Shown here one piece after another: positions 24,036 to 35,700 of a stretch of 64,000 nt of DNA. The DNA lies in NCBI GenBank assembly GCA_020152595.1, contig JAIGNY010003176.1:238501-302500 (forward strand), given 5' to 3'. Position 1 is the first letter of the stretch; every line of letters begins with the position of its first letter. The notes beneath the pieces are model-generated. The model was not told the origin of the DNA. It saw nothing but the letters and a program-made list of their open reading frames with translations, and searched no databases. The DNA comes from Chiridota heheva (taxonomy: Eukaryota > Echinodermata > Holothuroidea > Apodida > Chiridotidae). The position numbers and the translations under genes were made by a program.

Positions 24036-24260
24036 TCATACCCAAGAGTCTCTGGTAACGGTGACTGCGGCTGGTACAGCCTTAGCAATCACAAGGTCTT
24101 TGTGGCTGGGCTGGCTACTAGATTCAAAAGAGAGGTTGGTGATCCCCTTCTTGAAAGATACTAAGTGTAAGTTTGGAACTTCAGCTATTGATGTTGGTAG
24201 CTTGTTCCATGTTGTAATGGTACGGGAAAGAAACTGTTCATGTAATATGTTCATGTAATA
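24036..24260 (-). mobile_element. LINE 3' tail relic
   Basis: The minus-strand frame reads F-L-S-R-T-I-T-T-W-N-K-L-P followed by an F-K-K-G-I segment, the standard C-terminal end of LINE reverse-transcriptase proteins. It abuts a plus-strand LINE fragment, so the two are separate insertions placed head to head. Confidence 0.7.
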
Positions 24261-24270
24261 TAATGTAGAA

Positions 24271-25230
24271 TGGACCCAGGCAGCATCCTGGGTCCATTAC
24301 TCTTTGTTATTTATATTGATAATCTGCCCGACATAATTAACTAAAGTGTTTATCTTTTTGCGGATGACACCAAGCTTTATAAATGTGTTAATTCAACGTA
24401 TGACCGTGATATTCTTGAAGAGGATTTTGATAGTTTGAGTAGATGGTCTTCTGACTGGCTATTGAAGTACCACCCAGACAAATGTAAAGTCCTTGACATC
24501 TTAAGGCACAACAATCCAATGTTTACCTGTATTCTATGCTAAACCATACTTTGGATTTTGTCTCCACTGAGAAAGATCTTGGTGTAATCTTTTAATCCTT
24601 CGATGCACGTATTAATGAGAAAGTCAACAAAGCAAGCAAAATATTAGGACTTTTCAGGAGAGCGTTTACCTTTCTTGATGATAAATCACTCATACAACTA
24701 AGGCCTTTGTCAGGCCACACATTAAATTTTCAAACTGTATTTGGTCTCCACACATGAAAAAGCATATCGACATGATTGAGAGCGTTCAGAGGGGAGAATG
24801 ACTAAATTAATTCCATCATTATCGCATCCTATCATATCCAGAGCGACTTGCTAAGCTAAACCTACCAACATTGATATATAGGAGGGCCAGGGGTGATATG
24901 AATAAAGTATATAAGATCATTTTCAACATCTATGATCCAGCTGTGACCAAGTTCTTTGTTTTCAGGCATAATACTTTAAGTAGAGGTTCAAAATCCCAAA
25001 AGATTTTACAACCATATTGTCGCACAAGTGTTGGTCACAATTTCTTTTCTAACTGTGTTTGTAAACTTTAGAACTCTACCAGTTGTCGTGATGGATGTTA
25101 ATAACCTGAACATTTTCAAAAACAGACTGGATAAGCATTGGTGCAAGCGAGCTTTCCCCTTTCATTACGATAGTGACACAAATGAGCTCAGATTTACTAC
25201 AATCTGGAGTTTTAGGCAGCAAGTCTTTCA
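24271..25230 (+). mobile_element. Degenerate LINE reverse transcriptase fragment
   Basis: Plus-strand text includes GSILGPLLFVIYIDNLPD, a stop codon, then VYLFADDTKLY (the F-A-D-D variant of the catalytic motif, about 24352-24380), E-K-D-L-G-V-I, R-L-A-K-L-N-L-P-T-L and the tail F-K-N-R-L-D-K-H-W (about 25115-25142). Several stops and frameshifts make it inactive. It appears to be a different family from the element at 1-1340. Confidence 0.85.
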
Positions 25231-25289
25231 TCCAGAATTCATCATAGGTTTCATAGGTAGAAGCAGAGACGTCTCTACCAGGGGGGTGT

Positions 25290-26167
25290 CTTACCCCCCA
25301 AAACTGGACGCCAGTTGAAAAAATGAACATGACAGTTGGAAATTAAACACCTTTACGAATCCACCTAGTTGGAATTTGATACAGTTACATTCCCCCCCAC
25401 CTTCCCCTCCAATATAAGAAGACCGTAGCGACATCCCTTTGTAGAAGTAGACAACTTTTGGAATTTCTGAGCTAATGTGGTGTTGCTGGAGATGAGGTTT
25501 AATATTGCTGGCTGGGATTTCCACTTTGTTGTTGACAACCTCGAAAACATGGTGAATTATGCTTTTGTCCTCCTTGACTCCAAGGATTCCCACTGCAGGT
25601 GGTCTAGCATGGATGTTTAACACTGCTAGTGTTATGATGATATCTGTTGGTGACATTTCTGCAGCCCTTCTCTGTCCCATCTCCAACTTGTAAGTTGGTT
25701 TATTGTCATATGAGTTCCAGAACTTCCAGGCATTGCAACAGTACTCCAGGTTTGGAGTATTGTACTACTATGACCAAGGAAAAGTAGTCTGCGCTTTTTC
25801 ACTTCTTCAATGTTGATATCTAGGTTGCGTTGAAGGAAGCGTAGCATGCTGCTGCCTTTCATGGCCATCCTATGGGTGTGGGCATTCCACGACATAGTTT
25901 AGCACAGGTCCACTCGAAGGTATTTATCTGAGGTCACTCTTTCCATGGTCCTTCAGGGAGTACTCTTGGATGATGGGTTTTCTATATCTTTGAACAGAGA
26001 GTATGTTCTGGGTGAAAGACATTTCTCACAGTTTCCTTCACTTGCAGACACTGTCCAGGTCCTTCTGTAGGATGTGAGTGTCCGACAAGAAGGATATCTC
26101 CCAGTCAATGATGCAGTCAACATCTGCAAACTACAGTATTTTTGAACTGATGTTGAGGGGAAGGTCA
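25290..26167 (-). mobile_element. Degenerate LINE reverse transcriptase fragment
   Basis: Read from 26167 down to 25290, shifting frames, the minus strand gives FADVDCI (decayed F/Y-A-D-D), L-Q-K-D-L-D-S-V, the block MLRFLQRNLDINIEEVKKR, K-L-E-M-G-Q-R-R-A-A and V-V-N-N-K-V-E-I-P-A. These are the order and spacing of the thumb and C-terminal part of a LINE polymerase. It is heavily frameshifted. The 5' end is at the border of a DNA transposon. Confidence 0.82.
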
Positions 26168-26629
26168 CAGACTCCTAGCTTGATTTAAAAAGGGGCAGGG
26201 TGCTAGACTTGCTGGGGGGCACATTAAGGCACTCGTAAAGCGCTGTTTTTTGGGGGGCATGGAATTCAGGGGCCTCCTTAAGGCTCAATCCCATGATGAA
26301 GAAGCTCTGGGATTTTAGCTATAATTATACCTCAGAATGGAACTATTCTGACTAATATTGATATGGACCATTCATGAGCCAAACAGGACAGTTGCTTACT
26401 ATTCTATCATTCTGTATTCTGTATCCATGTAAGGTATTTAATTTCTGAGGGTAATTAAGATTAACTTTTAAAAAAAAACAATATCTAAAAAAAAATTAAC
26501 AAAATTAAATCTAAAAATAGATAAATAACATTTTGTTCTCATGAGGGGCAGGGCGGGCCCCAGGAGGCAGGGCGGGCCCACGGAGGTGTGGGGCGGGCAC
26601 TCCTGTAAAACAGCAAAGCTAGGAGTCTG
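26168..26629. mobile_element. Non-autonomous DNA transposon, 14-bp perfect TIRs and 5-bp target duplication
   Basis: The left end CAGACTCCTAGCTT (26168-26181) is the exact reverse complement of the right end AAGCTAGGAGTCTG (26616-26629). GGTCA flanks both sides (26163-26167 and 26630-26634). It is 462 bp and has no transposase. The right part holds a GC-rich triplicated block, GGGCAGGGCGGGCCC-like, at about 26545-26600. A 5-bp duplication fits hAT5- or Transib-like groups, but the superfamily is not established. Confidence 0.88.
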
Positions 26630-26781
26630 GGTCATCTATAATGATACTGTGATAAAAGTCCCCTGCGCACTATTTTGTTTTCCTATTTTGCACTTTAGCT
26701 TCAATCTTTGAAATCTTTGCAGTGTTTCATTTGCATAGGCCTACATGTAACATGTTTTCACATTTCTTTCTCAATTTCCAG

Positions 26782-29700
26782 AGCATCGTACGGGTTGCTT
26801 CATGGAGTTTTCTTGCTCTCGTTGTTATTGTCGTTCTCATGATCAGCACAGAATACCTCAGCCTGAATATATCGTTTAAAATCATAGAAACTCAACCTGG
26901 AGACCTTCACGTTCAGCTGATATCGCAGCAGTTTGAGAGAAACAAGGAGTATAACTTGCGAAGAGCTATGCTAGAAAAAGAACAGATAAACTTACAGAAT
27001 GAATCAAAAGATGTCATAGATGCTCTGTCAGATATTCATCATGTGTACGTAAAGCGTGTAAGACAACCCGAGAAGAGCTCCAGTGATTTATCCCGAAAGT
27101 TATTTGTAGATAAAGCCAAGACCAAGATGGACGGAGATAGCCATGGGGGCGACAAACAACGGTTTGCTGCAGAGATGGTGGCTCAACCAAGATGGAACCT
27201 GACAGGGTACCGGTCCGTTTTGGATCCTAGTAAGGTATGGCAAAAGCAGGGGTCAGAGTGTTCCTATATTTCCTATATTTTCCTGTATTTTTTGAAACCT
27301 CAAATATTTTCCTATATTCATAAAAATTTCCTATATTTTTACCCTTTTGAAAAAAAATATGTTTTTTTCATGCATAATGCAGAAACTACAAATAAAATTA
27401 TGTTTTAACCATCAAAATTCAAAATTATTTATTATGAAAACTTAAAAATAAAGTAACATTTTAAGTTATTGTTGAAATACAATTGAATTTATTTTAGCGT
27501 TCCCTCTTTCAAGTGCAACCAATTGAACAAAAACAAATGAAAATCAGGCAAAATAGTACTTAAAATGAAATTTATATCATTCATTTTCATTTTAAAAACA
27601 AGCAATGAAGACCTTTGGACACTACACATATAATTTACATTTCAATATATCGATGAACCTTTTATTTTCCTATATTTTTTATTTAAAACCTCCTATATTC
27701 TCCTATATTTTGTGAAAAAAGACCCTATATTTTTTCCTATATTTTTGTCGATGGCCACTGTGACCCCTGCAAAAGCTGCTTGTGGTTTGTCCATTTTGTA
27801 AAGCTGAAATACAGTAACTGGTGTCATGGTGAATGGAATGTTTAGTGCAATGCACACAATGTCCATCAGTATGAAGGGCAGGGATGGCAACTTTACTGAC
27901 ATGAAAACCTGTAAACTAGAATTTCAGCCTTCTGTAGAGGACATACTTCTGCCCTCAGTTCATTTCCTATCCTTGACCCACCATTTTTATCCCCAAAACA
28001 TCCTTTTTTCACGTTTGATCTGTAGTGACCATTTGCATTCTGAACACTTTAGTATATTACCTTTTGACTGATTTCTTTAAGGCCATAGCATTGTTTTCAG
28101 TTTTATTCAGGCTATGCATCCATTGTTTGAGTTCTTTTCAGGGAAGATTTACATTCCATTATTTTCCATTCATGACAGAAATCAATTGTTTTGATATATT
28201 TGATACCAGAGACCCTGTAACTTGATTTTCTTTTGAGTCCAGAAAGTTGATTGTATGGATGTTCTTTACTGGCATGAATTAATTAATCAGCACATTCTAT
28301 TGGAAAGTTTCAACTTGGTCTTGATATCCCCACCCCTGCATTTCTGCCCTCCCCCTGTTTTCATATGTCCTTAAATTCAATCACTTCTTCCTTAAGCAGT
28401 TACAAAACCTCACAGCAAATTTAATCAAAATCCAATCATCAGTTATTGAGATAAACGTAACCTACATCCAACTTTGTTGGCTGAAGGTAACAGAGGTAAA
28501 GAAAAAGTTGGCAAGAAAGTACAAATAAATCTTGCATCGTTTTAAGGTCCTTGGACATGTACTGTGTTAATGTTGTCAAAAGCATTTAATTTGAGTATTC
28601 GGTCATCCAGGCATTTTTTCAAAGTTATATTTTTTACTCATGCTATGCTAACCAATAAGGATTGCTGATTTTGTTATAATTTATGCAGTTATTTCCTCTT
28701 ATCCAGGTGAATCAAATATTCTGAAAATTTGGCACATGTTGATCTTGATATTCTTTATAACATTAGGTGAAACTTTACTTCCATTGGCAGCTAGGAAATA
28801 AAGAATATTCTTGCCCAAAGTTGCCCATTTTACATTAATAGAAAGTAAGGTTTGTTTTCATCCAACAACTCAATTGCGACATCAGACCCAATACTTAAAT
28901 TCTAAGAGTAAGTTTTGAAACTAACATAATACATAATTATGCAGTTTGGGGATTGGGGCTGATGAAAGTTTTAGTGGTAGTAATGAAACAATCCTGATGC
29001 CCTATGGATTTGACATAAAGCTGTATTGCTGATAGACTCTGAGAAATACCATTTTAAAGAGAGAGACTCACCTCAGTGAAATTGTGTGATGAGAACATAT
29101 TTGTCGCTTCTGGTTGTGGTACCCACAAGATCCCTGTCTGTTTGTACAGTCAGACAGTGGCACATAATGTGTGTGTGTGAAGTTTCATGCACAGTGCATA
29201 AGGTTATAAGATTACGAGAAACTTTTTTTAGCGTGTTTGTCGGAAAAAAAGTTAAAAGGGAAATATTAGTAAGTCAATACTACAATAGTTATCACCAGAC
29301 ACAAAAAAAGATTTAAAAACCAAAATAAGTGATTCTACTGGGGCTCGAACTCACAACTCTTGGTCTAAAAAAGAACCAAGGTCTTATCACCCAAACTGCC
29401 TCTGCTATAACATGTGTTACTTTGAAAAAGAACCAAGGTCTTATCACCCAAACTGCCTCTGCTATAACATGTGTTACTTAGTACAGGCTTTTTGTTTAAT
29501 ATACTGTATACCATGAAATAAGAGCCAATGAATTATTCAGCAATTGGTTGAAATTTAGACCAATCAAACAATTTTGATTAAATTCTAAACATTGTGTCCA
29601 TATGACGATTTTGCCTTTTAAAGGATTAGTTTAGTGGTCCAGAAAGTCCATTTCATATGAAATATGACTTAAAGAGAAACAAAATGGTGAAGTATGCATT

Positions 29701-32700
29701 CAAAGATCTTATTCCGAGATAATTAAAGTTGAAAGGATTAGTTCAGGGGTCAAGCAAGTCCATCTCATATGAAAGAAGACTTTAAGAGAAGCAAAATGGT
29801 GAAGAAAGCATTCAAAGATCTTATTTGTTAAGAGATATTTAAGTTTAAAGTTTGGTATCATTTCTGTTGAAATGACTGAATTTAGACTAGTTGTGATATC
29901 ACAGCCTCAGACTCCTCAAAAACTTTATGCATTCTATCATTTTTTTGTCCCTGCGATTTTGTGGCTGAAAAACCTTTGGTTATGTCAGAAAAGTAGTAAA
30001 ACAAAATCTAGTAAGGGTAATTATATTTTACCACCTGAAGAAATTTGGAGGAAAAATAATTCAAATAGTAAAAAAGTTAAATAAATTTTCTTTAAAATAC
30101 ATTAACATTTGTTAAGAATTTGAGGATAAGGGTGCCAACCTTCCATAGTAGACTTACTACATTAGTCATATTAGTTTTTATACATTAGTCATTTCTAGAT
30201 TAGACAAAACTTTATACTTGAATATTTCCTTAACAGAATAAGATTTTTGTTTTTTCACTATTTTGTTTTTTTGAAGTCCTTTTCATATAAGATGGAACTT
30301 TCTTGACCACTGAACTAATCCGGTAATGGAATATTCCCATGATTTTTCATACAAATTTTTATGAAAGGCAATTAAAGAAATAAAATGGTAAAAAAACCTC
30401 GTCTATATCCCACAGTGTGTTGAAAAGTTATGTGCAGTAGTCTTTTTCAACAGTGTGATGTCATTGATGTACTTTCAAGACAATGTTTAGGTATTTCTTT
30501 GAAAATTAATGACCTCGTTTATAATAATAATAAGAAACATTTGTATTTAATTATTGAGAGGGGTATAACATGCACTTTGCATGAACATACTGTACCCATT
30601 TGTTTATGGATATGATATTTGTAATAAGAGAAAATTAAAAAGTTTTTTATGAAAATACAAAACACAAATTTGAAAGTTCATTGGGTGGCGAGGTATGCAT
30701 TTTGCAGAGGGCTTTGTAAATCTGATGAGGTTTCCCTGGGAGAGAGGGGGAGGGGTCACTTCATACAAAAGTGGTAGGGGTGTACTGCCCACCAACCTAA
30801 AAACATACCCTCAGTATGACATATTTTTGGTAAATGCAGTATGAAATTATACAATTTTAATGAAAAAGTCAATTTTGATACCTGCAGTATGAGTATTCAA
30901 CGATAATATTGTAAAAATGGACCAGCAGTACAAAATGAAGAGAGTACTAAAAGTGGTAGGGGTGTGCAGCCCACCAACTGAAAAACATACCCTCAGTATG
31001 ACATTTTTGGTAACTGCAGTATGTAATTACACAATTTTGATACCCGCAGTATAAAAGAAGTCCATTTTAATACCTGCAGTTTGAGTATTCAACGATAATA
31101 TTGTAAAAAATGGACCAGCAGTACAAAATGAAGAGAGCAAAACCTCATTTTTTGGGGACCTGCACTACGAAAATGATGAAAATACTTATGATATAGCTGT
31201 ATGTATATATTAATGTATATCAGATAGCGAAATAATTTTGGAGTTAAATCACATAGTGACACATCTGTCTGTACCTGTCAGCATTGTTGCCTTAATAATC
31301 ACATAACATTGCATGTACGGTACATCTGATTATTGCTGAAATAACAACATGTCCAACTTTTGTCTTTGCCAACGCCTTTAAATCTGCTTTGGCGATGATA
31401 TTTCTCACCGCGAATGTTGCAAACTGCAGATTGCTTGTCCACTAACGCTTCTTTGACTTTCGTCTTTGCTAATGCCCTGAAATCAGCTTTTTGCCAATGA
31501 GCGCTTTTTTACTGAGCCAGTGAGAAAATTGTCGTTTTCTGGGTGCTTCATCATTGATGGGATGCAACGTTTTTGGCTCATGCAGATGGATCAACCTTCT
31601 TTATTATCTTCTCATGATTTGTCTTCCTCCCATCCGTGGTGTAACGGGGATGAGGGGAGGACCATTGGAGCCCGAAAAAAGAAAAGCAATATAATTTTTT
31701 TTAGTTTTTGCTCTAAAAGTAACTGAAAAATGTCTGTTATACCACTGCTCCCTGTCCTTAATCAAACCATGTACAAAGGTTCTAACAAAATCTTGATAAT
31801 GATGTGTACTCATAATTATAATAATTTTTTGAATAAAACTGGAATTACATATTTTAGTTTGGCTTGCAAATAATCAATATTTACTTTGATGTGAACCTTT
31901 AATCTGTGATGCTCAGAAAGAAATACCTTAACAATCCCTTCCTAATACTTCCTGCAAAAACTAACCAAGAAAGCAAAATAACTTAATGTGATCCAAGGAC
32001 ACAAATAAAGATTGGCAAAACTGAGCTCTTTCCTACACTTTATTTTACATAGTATTTGGACTTGCAATGCAAGAATTGCTCCCTCGTTAGCAGTTCAGGG
32101 CATTTGCGCAGGTCCCACCTGGAGAGAAAATACACAATGCGGAATGTATCTTTCGCATGAACGATGCCCCAACACGTGGCTATTCAAACGACGTTGGGTT
32201 TTGGACCACGGTGCGGATGATTAGTTTCCAATCCGTCTTTGCAGTCAATGAAAAGCAAGCGTCTTTATTGGAGGGATTATCCAGGCCTAAGTATGTGGTG
32301 ATGTGGGTACCGAGTAGCGAACACACACCATCAGAATTCGATAGAAGCTCGGCGATTGGCAATTTGAAGGCATTGGCAAAGAGGTTCCGGAAGGACGGAA
32401 TAGGTTTTTTTCTGATGGCAGAACGGGAAATGGCATTGTGTGATGAAATTTATCAATATGAGACGGGATTGAATAGGTGGGTGTTTTACTTCCATCAAAT
32501 GATAACAATTGCAGATCTACCATAATAGTAATGCCTACAGACACCATTATTGGTTGGAACAATGTATAGAAATTCATGAAGAAAAAAAATGAAAATAAAA
32601 TAAATTAAGAATTTAAATTTCTTTCAGGGCTGTATCTTGAATCAATTTTGGGTGTTTTTGAAGTATTTTGCAGTAATTTTGCTTCTTCGTCTGCACATGT

Positions 32701-35700
32701 CCCTTTGGCAGGGGTACCAGCCAAGGCGCATGCAATTTCCCCTTTCCTCTGCCCCTTTTGATGGGGCTCATGTTTTCTTCAGCTGTTCAAGGCATACAGT
32801 TCTTCTAATGGCTTTGATGTAAATGTTGGTAGGTACTGCCTCAAGCTAGGGAGTTACATGGTAAACTTTGATTTAAATGACATTCAAGATGTGGGTTAAT
32901 TTGGAATTCAATTCCATCTCTGTGTGTGTAAGCATTACATTCAATGTTGGCTTGCTGTAATACAACTTGCCCGAAAAAGTTTGGTGGTTGGTAGAAAGGC
33001 AGTATCTTTTTTAAACAAGACAAATATTTTCTGTATATCTTTTAAACACACAAAAAGTAAAACTCTAGAATTTTAGACTATGTAAAGAAAATTAAGTATG
33101 TTGATTTTGTTGGGTCCATAAGGGTGCATCATTAAGAATTTTAGGCCCTTAGACCCCTCCAACCCGACACCCTCGATTTTCTAAAAATCAGGGGTAATCC
33201 ACACCATTCAACCCGAGAGACTTCACAATTCATTGACTAGCAACCAGCTTTTGTTACAACATACACAACACAGGGGAAATCTATACCTTCTTAACTGACA
33301 GCATCTCCATAGTCTATTCACAGTTCACTTGTTAGTAACCAGATACTGTTACTCTACACAATAGGTCATTCATCTGGGGCTCAAGCCACATAACTGCTGT
33401 TCAGTAAAGCGTATCAGATTATTCCTTGGCTGAGCCTAAATATCAGTATACATTATATGCTTGGGAGGACTTTGTACAAAACCCATAAATGTTTGATGGA
33501 CCATTTCTCCTAAAGATGGTTATTTCTCTGTCAGACAAACAATTTTTAAGGGTGACTTTGCAAATTATTTGACCTGTTAATTGTACTAATCCTGTCAAGT
33601 CATAATAAATTCATCCCTTTCTTGAAAGTGGCTGGACCTTGTTTGCCGAAGATGCGCCATTATCACTAGCTCTGGTCAGCTCCTGCGGTCTGGTTTAGGA
33701 GAAGAGATTGACACCAACAATGAGTGCATTTTAAGAATGAATGCTGCCCCTCTTTGCAGTACGAGAACGATATTGGCGAAAGGACAACAGTGCGAATGAT
33801 TTCATTTGTGGCGCTGTCTTATATCATTAAAAGTGAAAAGGAATTTTTAAGAGAAAACCGCACGCCATCTGTCATGATCGCCTGGTTACCAAAGAAATTA
33901 TCAGACCCTGATGGGAAATACATTCGAAAAGAATGGCTCAGCTTGCCAAGGAATATCCCAAAATAAAATGGCACTTTGTCAACGAGGAACAGATGAAGTT
34001 TGCGGATACGTTGTTTAAGCAGGAGACTGGTTTCTCTAGGTAGGTGTCAAGTTGCGGATGTGTCTGCTGCCATCATCTGTGCTCACTGTTCGTTAGCCAT
34101 CATCATCGTTCACTGTCTTCAGCTCTCATTCCAATTGACTGCCACTGTTAGTTCCATCATCAGCATTTACGTGTTAACCATGTCAGTAAAAGGTAGTACG
34201 TAACTCTTTCATCCTCATTAACTTTCATACATGCCCCAAGTAAAAAAAAAAATCCTGTGTGCCGACTTGTCCTCCTGGCAGAAAACTTGACTGGCGGTGT
34301 GCAACAAAATGTTGTGGTGCTGTCTTATGTCATTAAAAATGAAAATAAATTCTTTAGAGAAAACCTCACACCATCTGTCATGATTGTCTGGTTACCAAAG
34401 AAATTGTCGACCCTTGATGGGAAATACATCCGAAGGATGGATCAGCTTGCCAAGGAATATCCCAAAATAAAATGTTACTTTGTCAGTGAGGAACAGATGA
34501 AGTTTGCGGATACGTTGTTTAAGCAGGAGACTGGTTTCTCTAGGTACGTGTCAAGTTGCAGATGTGTCTGCTGCCATCATCTGTGCTCACTGTTCGTTCG
34601 CCATCATCATCGTTCACTGTCTTCAGCTCTCATTCCAATTAACTGCCACTGTTAGTTCCATCATCAGCACTTACGTGTTAACCATGTCAGTAAAATGTAA
34701 TACTTAACTCTTTCATCCTCATCAAATTTCTTACATTTCTCAAATTTTTAAAATAATTAATATTCCTGTGCACTGACTTCTTCTGCTGGCAGAGAACTTT
34801 GACTGTCGGCGTGCAACAATATTTCAGTGTGAGGTGTACTTTATAAGAACAAAGTCATACCCTATCATATTTTGTGTATCGTGGAGCCCAATGTGCTGAA
34901 CACCATGCTTGTAATTCACATTAAGGATGTTTTGATGGGTGTCAGAACTGGGAGGTTTAAGGGGACAATGTCCCCTCCCAAATTTTTTGTTGAAAAAGGT
35001 GTCTTATTTTCAGTGATGAAAAGAGCCCGTTCAAATATATACTGAGAAAGTTTCCCCTTTTAGGGAAAATTACTGAAAAGGGGTACAGAAATAACCATAT
35101 AAAAATATTTCTTGTTATTGTAGCAAAATGCCATCAGAGGCCCTATATTGTGACTTAATACCTTAGTAATGAAGCTCTCTTTTCTCTTCTCTTTACCTAC
35201 AGTAATTTAAATTCTTATTAGTAATAAAAACTGTAAGGAACTTTAGTACCTTACTACACAGAGTTGAAATTAATTGTAAAATTTCCCACGGTTCTAAATT
35301 AAGATGTCAAAAATCTTTCCACGAAAAAATGGTTGACCACACATGTTCCCTCTTTCACTATTCATCTCACAATAGCGTGGTGGGGACATGCTAAGAGCAA
35401 TGAGCCCAACCAATAACATGGCAGGGACATGCTAGGAGCAATGAGCCCAACCAATAACGTGGCAGGGACATGCTAAGAACAATGAGCTCAACCAATAACG
35501 TGGCAGGGACATGCTAAGAGCAATAAGCCCAACCAATAACATGGCAGGGATATGCTAAGAGCAATGAGCCTAACCAATAATGTGGCAGGGACATGCTAAG
35601 AGCAATGAGCCCAACCAATAACGTGGATGGGACATGCTAAGAGCTATGAGCCTAACCAATAACATGGCGGGGACATGCTTAGAGCAATGAGCCCAACCAA

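Noticed and set aside
25028-25330. Overlapping open frames suggesting a small gene
   Set aside because: The plus-strand text F-K-N-R-L-D-K-H-W is the tail of a LINE polymerase and the minus frame is its shadow.
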